NCBI GenBank assembly: GCA_934102215.1
Contig: CAKOSH010000003.1
Location: 1-64,000 of the forward strand
DNA length: 64,000 nt
Direction of reading: 5' to 3'
From: an uncultured Bacilli bacterium
Lineage (GTDB): Bacteria; Bacillota_I; Bacilli_A; RF39; UBA660
Under the pieces are notes generated by a model that saw nothing but the letters and a program-made list of their open reading frames with translations, had not been told where the DNA came from and searched no databases. A program made the translations under genes and the position numbers. Positions 52,591 to 62,965 of this stretch are shown in pieces (positions within the stretch are counted from its first letter, which is position 1; each line of letters starts with the position of its first letter).

Positions 52591-52662
52591 AGGCACACCT
52601 CTATTTTACTCTAATAGTATTTTATCACACTTAATATTTTTTAAAAAGTTATTTTATTAACT

Positions 52663-53466
52663 TTATTTATTTATGTGTACATCCATTTGTGGGAAAGGAA
52701 TTTCAATTTTATTTTTATCAAGTGCTTTTTTGATATTTTCCATTAAATCGAAATATACATCCCAATAATTTTCTGTTTTAGTCCATGCTTTAACTGTAAA
52801 TACTAAAGCAGAATCAGCATGTTTAGATAATCTTACAAAGTTATTTTCTTCTTGAAGTATTAATTCATTACTAGATAAAACTTCTGTTATTATCTTTTTG
52901 ACTTTATCAATATTTGAATCATATGATACTGATATATCTATATCAATTCTTCTTTTTTTATTAGCAGTATAGTTAGTTATATTTGAATTAGATAAATTTC
53001 CATTAGGAAGTTGTATTACTTTATTATCAAATGTCGTTATTGTTGTATAAAACATTGTTATTGATTTAACTGTTCCTTCTTTATCATTTACTTCTATATA
53101 GTCTCCTACTTTAAATGGTTTAAATATAAGTATCATAAGACCGCCTGCTATATTAGATAGTCCTCCTTGAAGCGCTAGACCTATTGCTACTGCGCAAGAA
53201 CCAAATACAGTTATTATTGAAGCAGTTGGTACACCTAAGATATGAAGTACTACTATAAATAATACTATTTTAGATGTTATTGATATGAAACTTATTAAGA
53301 ATCCTTTTACTGATGCATCTAAATGTTTTAATTTATTTTCTTTTCTTAAGTTATTTTCTACTGCTTTTATTATTTTTGATCCTATTGCTAGTACTATTAC
53401 AGCAATTATTAATTTTGCTGATATGTCTATTGAACCTTCTACTAATTTATTTAAAAATTTTTCCAT
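52663..53466 (-). CDS. mscS: small-conductance mechanosensitive channel (MscS)
   Basis: A 267-residue membrane protein. Three membrane helices (about 15-35, 57-80 and 85-110). The third holds the pore signature VFGSCAVAIGLALQGGLSNI, then AGGLMILIFKPFKVGDYIEV and QLPNGNLSNSNITNY. Known: a tension-gated channel that releases solutes on osmotic downshock. It has a single gene and the normal short MscS length. Confidence 0.95.
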   Translation of the reverse strand: MEKFLNKLVEGSIDISAKLIIAVIVLAIGSKIIKAVENNLRKENKLKHLDASVKGFLISFISITSKIVLFIVVLHILGVPTASIITVFGSCAVAIGLALQGGLSNIAGGLMILIFKPFKVGDYIEVNDKEGTVKSITMFYTTITTFDNKVIQLPNGNLSNSNITNYTANKKRRIDIDISVSYDSNIDKVKKIITEVLSSNELILQEENNFVRLSKHADSALVFTVKAWTKTENYWDVYFDLMENIKKALDKNKIEIPFPQMDVHINK

Positions 53467-53600
53467 AATCTATTCACCTTACCTATGAAAATTATATCAT
53501 GAAACAAATAATAATATCAACAATAGTTTTGATACATTTTATATATGATGGAAATATCAAGAGCAACAAAAGCGACAAAATAAAATTATTTTTACACTTA

Positions 53601-53623
53601 AAAAGAAGTAGAATTTCTACTTC
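53601..53623 (-). terminator. intrinsic terminator after uvrA
   Basis: GAAGTAGAA (53,605-53,613) and TTCTACTTC (53,615-53,623) with UUUU on the minus strand, overlapping the uvrA stop. Confidence 0.75.
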
Positions 53624-56430
53624 AAATAATCTTTTAGATATTTACCTGTCCATGATTCTTTAACTTTACATATTTCTTCAGGAGTACCTGTTGCTACTAC
53701 TGTACCACCAAAGTCTCCACCTTCAGGACCTAAATCGATAATATAATCAGCTTGTTTTATAATATCTAAGTTGTGTTCAATAACAATAACAGTATCCCCA
53801 TTATCAACTATTCTATTTAATATAACAAGTAATTTCTTTATGTCATCTTGATGTAGTCCAGTAGATGGTTCATCTAATATGAATACACTTTTACCTGTAG
53901 GTTTCTTTTGAAGTTCTTTAGCAAGTTTAACTCTTGATGCTTCTCCACCTGAAAGTGTTACAGCACTTTGACCAAGTTCAACGTATCCAAGTCCTACTTC
54001 TTCCATAATCTTTAATGTTTTGTATACTTTAGGAACATTTTCAAATATACTTAATGCTTCATGAACTCTTGTATTTAACACTTCTGCGATATTTAATCCT
54101 TTAAATTTAATCTTCAATGTTTCTTTATTATATCTTGTCGCATTACATACATCACATGGAACGTACACATCAGGTAAGAAATGCATTTCTATCTTTTTAA
54201 CGCCATCTCCACCACATGCTTCACATCTACCACCTTTTACATTGAAACTAAATCTACTTTTATCGTATCCCCTTATTTTTGCTTCTTTAGTACTCGCAAA
54301 CACATCACGAATACTATCAAAAACACCTGTATAAGTAGCAGGATTACTTCTTGGAGTTCTACCTATTGGATCTTGTGTGATATTAACTATCTTATCTACA
54401 TTTTCTATTCCTTTTACTGTTTTATATTTACCGGGTTTTTCTTTTGATTTATTTATTGTACTTGATAATATCTTACATAATATTTCATTTACAAGAGTAC
54501 TCTTACCACTACCTGAAACACCTGTTACACATATAAATTTACCAAGTGGAAACTCTACTGAAATATTTTTTAAATTATTTTCTTTACATCCAGTTAACTT
54601 AATTGATTTGCCATTACCTTTTCTACGTTTCTTTGGTACTTCTATTTTCTCTTTACCTGAAAGATATCTTCCTGTTATACTTTTATCATTTTTCATAACT
54701 TCTTCTGGAGTACCACATGCTACTAAATAACCGCCTTCTGTTCCAGCTTTTGGACCAATGTCAACAAGATAATCAGCTTGTAACATAGTATCAGTATCAT
54801 GTTCTACAACTATTAAAGTATTACCTAAATCTCTCATTTCTTTAAGTGAATCTATAAGTCTTTGATTATCTCTTTGATGAAGACCAATAGATGGCTCATC
54901 AAGAACATAAAGTATACCTGAAAGTCTACTACCTATTTGAGTTGCAAGTCTTATTCTTTGTGCTTCACCACCACTTAAAGTAGATGCTTCTCTATTAAGT
55001 GATAAATATTCAAGACCAACATTTTTTAAGAAATTAAGTCTTTCTTTAATTTCTTTAATTATTAAGAATGATACTTCTGTTTGTTCATGATTTAGTTTTA
55101 ATTTATCAAAAAACTCTATTAAATCTCTTATACTTAAACATGTAACTTCATATATATTTTTATTATTTATTCTTACACTTAATGCTTCATCTTTAAGTCT
55201 TGTTTGTTTACATGCAGGACATGGTAGTTCTGTCATATATCTACTAATCCAATCTCTTATTTGAGGACTAGTTGTTTCCATGTATCTTCTTTCTAAATTA
55301 GTTATTATTCCTTCAAAGTAATCATAACTCTTAAGAGTACTTCCACTTCTTGTTGTAAGTGATAAATCTAATTTATCAGGACTCTTATATAATATTATAT
55401 CAAGTTCTTTACGTGTTAAATCTTTCACTGGTTTATATAAATCTATTCCATAATGATCTGCGACGAGTCTTAATTTTTTGTACGCTATATTTAATGTTTC
55501 ACCACTTTGAAATGAAGCAATTGCTCCATCCATTATAGATAAATTCTTATCTGGAATAAGTATATCTTCATCAATATGAAGATTAACTCCTAAACCTTTA
55601 CATATAGGACAAGCTCCATATGGACTATTAAATGAAAATAATCTAGGTTCTAGTTCAGGTAAACTAAAATCACATAATGGACAAGCATAGTTTTCACTCA
55701 TAACTATTTCTTTATCACCTAATATATTTATAACAACTTTACCATTTGCCATCTTAGTAGATGTTTCTATACTTTCAAATATTCTACTTCTTGAGTCTTC
55801 TTTTATAATCACTCTGTCTATAATAACATCTATATTATGTTTAATATTCTTTTCTAAAACTATATCATCATTTAAATCTTTTGTTTCACCATCTATTCTA
55901 GCTCTTACATATCCATCTTTTCTAAGGTCAAGTAATAAATCTTTATGAGTACCTTTTTCACCATGTATAACAGGTGCTATAATTTCTATCTTAGTACCAA
56001 TTGGATACTCTAAAACTTTATTAGTCATTTCTTCTATACTTTGCTCTGTAACTGGTATATTATGATGTGGACAATATGGAGTACCAACTCTAGCATATAA
56101 AAGTCTTAAATAATCATATATTTCAGTAATAGTACCAACTGTACTTCTTGGATTCTTATTAGTTGACTTTTGATCAATACTTATACTAGGACTAAGTCCT
56201 TCAATAGAATCAACTTCAGGTTTACTCATATTTCCTAAAAACTGTCTTGCATAAGCACTTAAGCTTTCAACATAACGTCTTTGTCCCTCTGCATATATAG
56301 TATCAAATGCTAAACTACTCTTACCACTACCTGAAACACCTGTCATAACTATAAGTTTATTCTTAGGTAATTCTATATTAATATTCTTTAAATTATTTTC
56401 TCTTGCATTTTTAATTACTATTTTATCCAT
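53617..56430 (-). CDS. uvrA: excinuclease ABC subunit A
   Basis: A 937-residue ABC-type DNA-damage sensor. It has two Walker A sites (GVSGSGKSSLAFDT near residue 32 and GVSGSGKSTLVNEI near 630), two signatures (LSGGEAQRI and LSGGEASRV) and zinc modules CPLC...CPIC and CEACGGDG...CDVC. Known: UvrA loads UvrB for nucleotide excision repair. The ATG at 56,430 (MDKIVIKNARENN) follows GTGAGGGA; ten more in-frame residues upstream are not used. uvrB is not in the window. Confidence 0.97.
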   Translation of the reverse strand: MDKIVIKNARENNLKNINIELPKNKLIVMTGVSGSGKSSLAFDTIYAEGQRRYVESLSAYARQFLGNMSKPEVDSIEGLSPSISIDQKSTNKNPRSTVGTITEIYDYLRLLYARVGTPYCPHHNIPVTEQSIEEMTNKVLEYPIGTKIEIIAPVIHGEKGTHKDLLLDLRKDGYVRARIDGETKDLNDDIVLEKNIKHNIDVIIDRVIIKEDSRSRIFESIETSTKMANGKVVINILGDKEIVMSENYACPLCDFSLPELEPRLFSFNSPYGACPICKGLGVNLHIDEDILIPDKNLSIMDGAIASFQSGETLNIAYKKLRLVADHYGIDLYKPVKDLTRKELDIILYKSPDKLDLSLTTRSGSTLKSYDYFEGIITNLERRYMETTSPQIRDWISRYMTELPCPACKQTRLKDEALSVRINNKNIYEVTCLSIRDLIEFFDKLKLNHEQTEVSFLIIKEIKERLNFLKNVGLEYLSLNREASTLSGGEAQRIRLATQIGSRLSGILYVLDEPSIGLHQRDNQRLIDSLKEMRDLGNTLIVVEHDTDTMLQADYLVDIGPKAGTEGGYLVACGTPEEVMKNDKSITGRYLSGKEKIEVPKKRRKGNGKSIKLTGCKENNLKNISVEFPLGKFICVTGVSGSGKSTLVNEILCKILSSTINKSKEKPGKYKTVKGIENVDKIVNITQDPIGRTPRSNPATYTGVFDSIRDVFASTKEAKIRGYDKSRFSFNVKGGRCEACGGDGVKKIEMHFLPDVYVPCDVCNATRYNKETLKIKFKGLNIAEVLNTRVHEALSIFENVPKVYKTLKIMEEVGLGYVELGQSAVTLSGGEASRVKLAKELQKKPTGKSVFILDEPSTGLHQDDIKKLLVILNRIVDNGDTVIVIEHNLDIIKQADYIIDLGPEGGDFGGTVVATGTPEEICKVKESWTGKYLKDYLK

Positions 56431-56539
56431 ACATTCCCTCACTACAAATATTTTTATCACAATAAAAAATATTATACGTATCTAACTATATAATATTTAT
56501 TATTTATTTGTCAATACTTTTTACAAATATTTGTTTGTG

Positions 56540-56995
56540 TTATGAAGAAGTACATTTTGTAGAATAAACACATCCGCTATTACCTTCTTTATCTGCTATA
56601 CAAATAGGATTATCATTACTATCGTAACTAATTAAGCATGAATCAACATAGTCTTTTCCATTACTTTTATTTATAAATATTTTTACAAAATAACTTGGTG
56701 ATATTTTATCTTTTGTTTTAACTCCTTCATATGTTGCATTATAGTAATTAGCATTTTCAAGTTCACTAACTTTTAAATATACTTCACCTTTTTCATTGAA
56801 TGAATTCATCCATGAATCATTTAAATCTAAATACACTTCACCAGTTCTTTGTACACTAGCATATAATCTTTTTAAATCTTCTTTTTCAGTACTAGAAGTT
56901 GCTGTATCAAATATTATAGTTGATGATACACTAGTAACAACAAGTATTACTATTACAACTAATAATTCCATTAATGTAAATCCTTGATTATTCAT
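56540..56995 (-). CDS. type IV prepilin-like protein
   Basis: A 151-residue protein. MNNQGFTLMELLVVIVILVV is a class III signal peptide: cleavage after Gly with Phe as the first mature residue and Glu at +5. The mature part has two cysteines near the end and a short pilin-like globular domain. The prepilin peptidase at 44,267-45,028 would process it. It may be a pilin or pseudopilin of the competence type. Confidence 0.85.
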   Translation of the reverse strand: MNNQGFTLMELLVVIVILVVTSVSSTIIFDTATSSTEKEDLKRLYASVQRTGEVYLDLNDSWMNSFNEKGEVYLKVSELENANYYNATYEGVKTKDKISPSYFVKIFINKSNGKDYVDSCLISYDSNDNPICIADKEGNSGCVYSTKCTSS

Positions 56996-57031
56996 ATAAC
57001 CACCTACTTTAATAATATTATACTATATTTA

Positions 57032-57220
57032 TTATTTTAAAGCAAAAGTTTTTAAACAATTATTATATCCATTTATGAATCCTATATCATATAATTTTGC
57101 CATTATTAAATAGTCATCTATTTCTATAAATTTCTTTATTTTAGATATTTCTCTATCTTCAAGTGCTTTTTGATATCCTTCTTCATAACCAAGTTTATAA
57201 CATCTTATATATTTATACAT
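57032..57220 (-). CDS. small hypothetical protein
   Basis: A 62-residue protein with two similar halves (YKLGYEEGYQKALED and YDIGFINGYNNCLKT), which read as two short amphipathic helical hairpins. No family is recognised. It has a perfect GGAGG ribosome binding site. Confidence 0.5.
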   Translation of the reverse strand: MYKYIRCYKLGYEEGYQKALEDREISKIKKFIEIDDYLIMAKLYDIGFINGYNNCLKTFALK

Positions 57221-57270
57221 CTTATACCTCCCTATTATTTATATAAGAGAAATATTTTAAATACACTATA

Positions 57271-57303
57271 AAAAATGAAAGAATTTTATATTTTCTTTCA
57301 CTT
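57271..57303 (-). terminator. intrinsic terminator after the acidic membrane-protein gene
   Basis: TGAAAGAA (57,276-57,283) pairs with TTCTTTCA (57,293-57,300) and is followed by UUUUUU on the minus strand. Confidence 0.65.
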
Positions 57304-58086
57304 TTGTAATTGTTCTAATGTTTTAGGCTTGCTCCAGAATGGTACAAATTCTATATATTTAATGCTACCATAATCATATTTATACACATTGTATCCTACA
57401 CCTTCACATTTATCTATTGTTCCATCGCTTGTTTTTTCAGTTGACTTTTCTAAGCAAAACATTGGTTCTTTTTCACTTATTACATTTATAAAATCAAATA
57501 CTAATATTCCTGCCCAACCTAGAACTACGATCCATATAAATATATTTATTATTATTTTTACTGGATGTTTTTTCTTTTTTTCTTTTGGCTTTTCTATTGA
57601 TTTTGATTCATTGATTGGTGTTATTACTTCTGCTTCTATTTTAGGTAATTCTACATTTTCTTGAGGAGCAGTTATCATATCACTATTAACATTTTTAACT
57701 TCTTCATTTGTTAAAACAGTTGCATCTATATCTATTGGTTCTTCTATTTTTACTTCACTAGATTCTTTAGTGGCCTCTTCATTAGTTTCTTCAAGTGGAC
57801 TTTCTTCAGTAGAATTATTTATTTCATTTGATGTTTCAGTTTCTACTACTTCATTATCACTACTTTCTTTATTAACTTCTTCTCTTTCTTTAGATTCTTC
57901 TACATTATTTGAGTTTTCATTTTCATTTGCTTTTTCTAATTCATTATTTTCTTCTTGTGACTTTTTTGTATCTTCTATTATTTGTATTTCATCATTAGTT
58001 TCATCATTTTCACTTGGTATTTCTTCTATTTCCGGTACTTCTTCTACTTTTAAATCATCATTTGTCACTTCATTATTTTCATTCAT
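57298..58086 (-). CDS. acidic single-pass membrane protein
   Basis: A 262-residue protein. Residues 1-165 are disordered and strongly acidic (Glu/Asp/Asn/Ser), followed by a Lys-rich turn, one membrane helix (about 175-198, NIFIWIVVLGWAGILVFDFI) and a small exterior domain with two cysteines (CLEKS...CEGVG). The family is unknown. It is downstream of spoIVA on the same strand; whether it has a spore role is not visible. Confidence 0.55.
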   Translation of the reverse strand: MNENNEVTNDDLKVEEVPEIEEIPSENDETNDEIQIIEDTKKSQEENNELEKANENENSNNVEESKEREEVNKESSDNEVVETETSNEINNSTEESPLEETNEEATKESSEVKIEEPIDIDATVLTNEEVKNVNSDMITAPQENVELPKIEAEVITPINESKSIEKPKEKKKKHPVKIIINIFIWIVVLGWAGILVFDFINVISEKEPMFCLEKSTEKTSDGTIDKCEGVGYNVYKYDYGSIKYIEFVPFWSKPKTLEQLQK

Positions 58087-58134
58087 AAAGTTTTACCTAC
58101 TTTCTATTTGAACTTATTTTATATATTTATTATA

Positions 58135-58164
58135 CAGAAAAATAGTCTTATTTACAAGACTATT
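58135..58164 (-). terminator. intrinsic terminator after spoIVA
   Basis: AATAGTCTT (58,141-58,149) and AAGACTATT (58,156-58,164) are perfect arms with UUUUU on the minus strand. Confidence 0.75.
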
Positions 58165-59627
58165 GCGATTAAATTGTTACTTCCTTTGTTTACCATTTTT
58201 GTTATAGTGTTTGATAATTTAAATTTAGCAGAGTCTGGTAATAATGATAATTTAGCTTGTATACCTTCTTGTACTATTTCATTAAGACTTCTACCAAATA
58301 TTTCACTTTCCCATATCTTTTCAGGATTTTCATTATCTTTCATAATGTAATCTATTAATTCTTTACTTTGCATTTCACTACCTATAATTGGTTCAAAACT
58401 ACTTTCAACATCTACTTTTATCATATGAACACTTGATGCTTTAGCTTTAAGTTTTATACCAAATCTACCACCTTGTTTAATGATTTCAGGTTTTTCTAGT
58501 TTCATATCAGTTACTCTTGGAAGTACTATACCATATCCAGTTTGATATACTTGTTTTAAAGCACCTTTTATACTTTCATATTCACTTCTTCCTTCACTTA
58601 CATCTTGGAATACCTTTAATAATTCGCCTTTACTATTAATTGAAGAACCAACTACATCTTTTAATATATCATCAAATAAGGTTTCATCAGCTTCTAATGT
58701 TATTGTTACTAAATCATTTTCTGTATCAAGTGATGAAACAAATGCCTTAGTGATCTCTTTTGTATCTTCTAAATTAATATTAATATTTTCTACATCACGA
58801 AGTTTATCTACGTTAACTACCGATTCTTTCATTTTACTTATAAACTCTTGTTTTAATGGATGAGTATTTTTAAGAACACCTACCCAATCTGGTATTTTAA
58901 ATTCAATATGTGAAACTGGGAACTCATATAATGCTTCTTTTAGTACATTTGTTATATCATCAATATTCATTTCTTCTACACTTATTGGTATTACTGGAAC
59001 ATTATGCTTTTGAGATAATGCATTTGCGAGTGTCTTTGTTTCAGGGCTATTAGGATGTGTACTATTCATAATAACTATAAAAGGTTTATTTATTCCTTTT
59101 AACTCTGTTATAACTTTATCTTCAGCATCAACATAATTACTTCTTGGTAGTCCTAGTATTGAACCATCAGTTGATACTACTATACCTATTGTTGCATGAT
59201 CTCTTATAACTTTTTCTGTACCAATTGAAGCTGCTTCTACAAAAGGTATTTCTTCAGGAAACCAAGGTGTTTTAACCATTCTAGGATTACCAAGTTCATC
59301 CTCATAACCAACTGATTCAGGTGTAATATATCCTACGCAATCAACAAGTTTAATATTAGTAACAAGGCCATCAATATTAATTGTTGCTCCACTTGATGGT
59401 ACAAATTTTGGCTCAACTGTCATAATAGTTTTACCTTGAGCAGTTTGAGGAACTTCATCCATACATCTTTTCTTTTCAATATCATCATCCATATATGGAA
59501 GAATTAATGTTTCAATACATTTCTTTATAAATGTACTTTTACCAGTTCTAACCGCACCTACAACTCCTAAATAGATTTCTCCATTTGATTTTTTACCTAA
59601 ACTTTTGATAATTTCACTTTTATCCAT
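58152..59627 (-). CDS. spoIVA: stage IV sporulation protein A
   Basis: A 491-residue protein, the usual family length. Walker A GAVRTGKST (residues 24-32), KRCMDEVPQTAQGKTIMTVE, the switch LVDCVGY and NSTHP follow, and the C terminus has the coat-assembly region. Known: SpoIVA hydrolyses ATP and polymerises around the forespore as the base of the coat. Its presence shows a sporulation programme and agrees with the sigK fragment. It has its own ribosome binding site (AAAGTGGG) and a terminator. Confidence 0.97.
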   Translation of the reverse strand: MDKSEIIKSLGKKSNGEIYLGVVGAVRTGKSTFIKKCIETLILPYMDDDIEKKRCMDEVPQTAQGKTIMTVEPKFVPSSGATINIDGLVTNIKLVDCVGYITPESVGYEDELGNPRMVKTPWFPEEIPFVEAASIGTEKVIRDHATIGIVVSTDGSILGLPRSNYVDAEDKVITELKGINKPFIVIMNSTHPNSPETKTLANALSQKHNVPVIPISVEEMNIDDITNVLKEALYEFPVSHIEFKIPDWVGVLKNTHPLKQEFISKMKESVVNVDKLRDVENININLEDTKEITKAFVSSLDTENDLVTITLEADETLFDDILKDVVGSSINSKGELLKVFQDVSEGRSEYESIKGALKQVYQTGYGIVLPRVTDMKLEKPEIIKQGGRFGIKLKAKASSVHMIKVDVESSFEPIIGSEMQSKELIDYIMKDNENPEKIWESEIFGRSLNEIVQEGIQAKLSLLPDSAKFKLSNTITKMVNKGSNNLIAIVL

Positions 59628-59840
59628 ATTTTACCCACTTTCTAATTTCTAATAAAATATATGAATAAATTTATACAATATTACTACTTTTTATATTTAC
59701 ATTTTATTGTCATAAATAAATAGTATTTTACACTTGATACATTTAATAAATTATAATTTATCCTTTAAATCAAAATAAAAAGAAATTTACATATTATATA
59801 CACATAAATTTCTCATATTTACATTGTATCTATTTTGATA

Positions 59841-60311
59841 CTAATTATTAAATATAAATTCAGGAAGTAAAGTTCCTATAAATAAAAGTATTACTAGAAC
59901 TATCCAGTTAGTTAAAATATTCATAACCTTACTAAATGTATCATTATTATAAACCATCTTGCCATATACATTTTGAAGATTATATTCATTAAGTACTCCA
60001 TTATCATCTTTAACATATATATTGTATTTGTCTACTTTTTCTACTTTTCCAAGCTTTGTTGTATTTGTATATTTATATACTACATAATCATTCACATCTA
60101 TTGCTTTTGTTTCTTTAAGTATAATAATATTATTCTTTTTGATATCTGGTTCATAAATATCACTATCTACTTTAATATACGTATAGCCTAATACGGTTGG
60201 AAACATATCATTATAAACTTTTCTTTTTGTATACATTGATACCATTATTGCAGTGAATGCTACTAAATATATAATTATTAATATTCTAATTACATTTAAT
60301 ATATTTTTCAT
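59841..60311 (-). CDS. signal-peptidase-I-like membrane protein without the catalytic serine
   Basis: A 156-residue protein with one N-terminal (about 7-27) and one C-terminal (about 132-150) membrane helix. The middle has the SipW-like order DSDIYEPDI, NNIIILKETKAIDVNDYVVY and KLGKVEKVD. Aligning EP with the SGSMEP box puts Ile where the catalytic Ser is expected; whether it is enzymatically dead is inference. It overlaps the end of the secA gene, so it is translated with it. Confidence 0.55.
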   Translation of the reverse strand: MKNILNVIRILIIIYLVAFTAIMVSMYTKRKVYNDMFPTVLGYTYIKVDSDIYEPDIKKNNIIILKETKAIDVNDYVVYKYTNTTKLGKVEKVDKYNIYVKDDNGVLNEYNLQNVYGKMVYNNDTFSKVMNILTNWIVLVILLFIGTLLPEFIFNN

Positions 60312-62854
60312 TTTAAATACATTCCGCCTTCCAATTTAGGATCTATTGTTTTACCAAATTTTAAATCAGGATTAGTCGCATATAATAAGAAATCTGCTTG
60401 TATTTTCGGATTTAGATTTATAAATTCAGTATTAGCTGCATGTTCATATTCTTTAAATGGATCCATTCCTGATAATGTATAATATGATGTTTGTTTCTTT
60501 ATATCTTCTAATTTATCTAAATGGTCTATCCAATAAGAATCAACTACATTTAACATATTCTTTCTTACTTTTTCATTATTATCTTCACGAGATATACTTC
60601 CTTTTATTTTTGAAAGTACAAGTGAATTTATTGATTCTCTTAAACTTTCTTTACTTGTAGTATCTAGTCCTTTAGTATCAATTATTCCATCTAAACTACT
60701 ACTTATTTCATCAAGTGAACAATTATTTACTAAGTAATCAGTATATGATGGAACTATTCTATCAAATAATGTTTTAACTTCTTTTGTATCAAGAATCATG
60801 TTACGTTGATTATACATTAAATCTTTTTGAGTAGTCATTACTTTACCATATTTTTCACTTGTAATTCTTACTTTTTCTTCAAATCCTTCTTGTGCTTTTT
60901 GACATCTATCTACTAGTTTAATTATATTTTTATTAGTGATTTCTTTGTCTTTATCTTTAACAAGAGAAGATGCTGCATTAAATAGTTCTTCGCTTCCTCT
61001 TGTTTTAACTAAATCATCTTCAAGTGAACTATAATATTTTGTTTTACCTGGTTCTCCTTGTCTACTTGCTCTACCACGAAGTTGATAATCAATTCTTTCA
61101 TTATTATTTCTTGATGTACCAATTACATAAAGACCTCCTAGTTCACGAACTCCTTCGCCTAGTCTTATATTACTACCACGACCAGCCATATTAGTAGCAA
61201 CAGTTACTTTACCTTTCATACCAGCATTTTCAATAATACCAGCTTCATTTTCATTGTTAACTGCATTTAATAATTGATGTCTTACTCCTGCTTCTTCAAG
61301 CATTTTACTTATGATAACACTTTCTTCTACACTTGTTGTACCAATTAATACAGGTTGTAATGTTTCATTTGCTTTTAATACTTCTTCAACAATTGCTTTA
61401 TATTTAGCATTCTTAGTAAGATAAACGCTTCCCTTTAAATCTTTTCTTATATTAGGAAGTCTACTTGGTACTTCATATGTAGGTAAATTATATATCTCAT
61501 TAAATTCTTCAATATTACTAGTACCTGTCATACCACTTATACCACTTTTATATCTTGACATAAAGTCTGGATATGTACATGTTGCAGTAGTAACTGTTGG
61601 ACTTTGTATTGCTACATGATAACTTTTACCTTTTGAAAGTAACTCTTCTTTTGCTTCAAGTGCTTCATGTATACCATGGCCTTTTCTTCTTCCTGGCATA
61701 AGTCTTCCTGTACTTTCATCTATTAAAACTATTTCTTTACGAGGTTTCTTTCCAGGTTTTACTGGAACACTACTAAGGACATAATGTTCACCATTCTTAT
61801 AATAGAATTTAGCAAGAATACAATTTTCTACTGCAACAGTGAAATTCATAAGATTTTCTTGTTCTTCTAAACTAAGTTTAGATACATCTTTATTACCATA
61901 TATTTTTCTATATAACTTTTCGCTAAATATTACTCTTTGGCTATCTTGATATAACAAACAATCTTCTTTGAATCTTATTTCTTTTTTCTTATCAAGCTCA
62001 TCTTGCGGTTCTATTTTACATGTAAGAGTATCAGCAAGTAACATTGCTTTTCGATACATTTCTCTATTAAGCTCATTTCTTCTTTTGAATTCTTCTTCTC
62101 CAATATCGCTCTTCTTTTGACCTGGATATCCTCCATTTATAATAAGAGGTACAGTCGCATCATCTAAAAGAATACTATCAACTTCATCTATAATCGCATA
62201 GTTAAATGCTTTACCATAGTTTTTATCATGTTTATCTGGTAAATTAAATACTCTGTCTTCTTTTTTAGTAACAGTATTATCAAGTAAATAATCAAATGCT
62301 AAAGTTTTAGCAGTACCATAAACTATATCACTCTTATATATTTCACGTCTTTCATCACGAGTCATTTTATCATTACCATAAACTACTCCTGAAGTAAGTC
62401 CTAATAAATCATAAACAGGTTTTGTTTCTTCAAGATCTCTTCCAATAAGATAATCATTTGCTGTAATAACATGCACACCTTTTCCATCTAAGGCATTTAA
62501 ATATGCTTCAATTATTTGAATGAATGTTTTGCCTTCACCAGTTTTAACTTCAGCAATCGCACCTTCCCTCATCGCAAGAGCAGCTTCAATCTGAACATCA
62601 TAAAGGCTTACACCAATAGCCCTTTCAGTTGCAAGATAACATAAAGCAGTAGCCTCTATTAATTTATCATCAACAGTACTTTTACCACTTCTTATCTCAT
62701 TCATTAAACTGATGCTTCTTCTTTTAATTTCAGCAGATGTTATATTACTTTCTTTGTAAGAATTAACTCTATTTTTAACTTCTCTAACAAGTTCTCTAAT
62801 TCTTTTTTGATTATTTCTTGTATAACTACCAAATATCTTATCTGTTAAACTCAT
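60308..62854 (-). CDS. SecA-family translocase ATPase (SecA2-like)
   Basis: An 848-residue helicase-like ATPase. AEVKTGEGKTFIQIIEAYL (Walker A near residue 104), HVITANDYLIGRD, IIDEVDSILLDDA (DEAD-type), GISGMTGTS and VATNMAGRGSNI, then QLRGRASRQGEPG. Known: SecA drives post-translational export through SecYEG. It lacks the C-terminal zinc-binding tail (CxCxSGxxxxxC) of the housekeeping enzyme, ending instead in GGMYLK, and several motif residues deviate, so it may be a SecA2. Coupled to the signal-peptidase-like gene. Confidence 0.88.
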   Translation of the reverse strand: MSLTDKIFGSYTRNNQKRIRELVREVKNRVNSYKESNITSAEIKRRSISLMNEIRSGKSTVDDKLIEATALCYLATERAIGVSLYDVQIEAALAMREGAIAEVKTGEGKTFIQIIEAYLNALDGKGVHVITANDYLIGRDLEETKPVYDLLGLTSGVVYGNDKMTRDERREIYKSDIVYGTAKTLAFDYLLDNTVTKKEDRVFNLPDKHDKNYGKAFNYAIIDEVDSILLDDATVPLIINGGYPGQKKSDIGEEEFKRRNELNREMYRKAMLLADTLTCKIEPQDELDKKKEIRFKEDCLLYQDSQRVIFSEKLYRKIYGNKDVSKLSLEEQENLMNFTVAVENCILAKFYYKNGEHYVLSSVPVKPGKKPRKEIVLIDESTGRLMPGRRKGHGIHEALEAKEELLSKGKSYHVAIQSPTVTTATCTYPDFMSRYKSGISGMTGTSNIEEFNEIYNLPTYEVPSRLPNIRKDLKGSVYLTKNAKYKAIVEEVLKANETLQPVLIGTTSVEESVIISKMLEEAGVRHQLLNAVNNENEAGIIENAGMKGKVTVATNMAGRGSNIRLGEGVRELGGLYVIGTSRNNNERIDYQLRGRASRQGEPGKTKYYSSLEDDLVKTRGSEELFNAASSLVKDKDKEITNKNIIKLVDRCQKAQEGFEEKVRITSEKYGKVMTTQKDLMYNQRNMILDTKEVKTLFDRIVPSYTDYLVNNCSLDEISSSLDGIIDTKGLDTTSKESLRESINSLVLSKIKGSISREDNNEKVRKNMLNVVDSYWIDHLDKLEDIKKQTSYYTLSGMDPFKEYEHAANTEFINLNPKIQADFLLYATNPDLKFGKTIDPKLEGGMYLK

Positions 62855-62965
62855 ATGATCACCTATTTTCTATATAAATAATATCATTTTAAGCAACATT
62901 TTTCAATAAAAATTGAATTTTAGTATACAATCATAATGATTGACTGAAATAGAAATTTAAATAAA

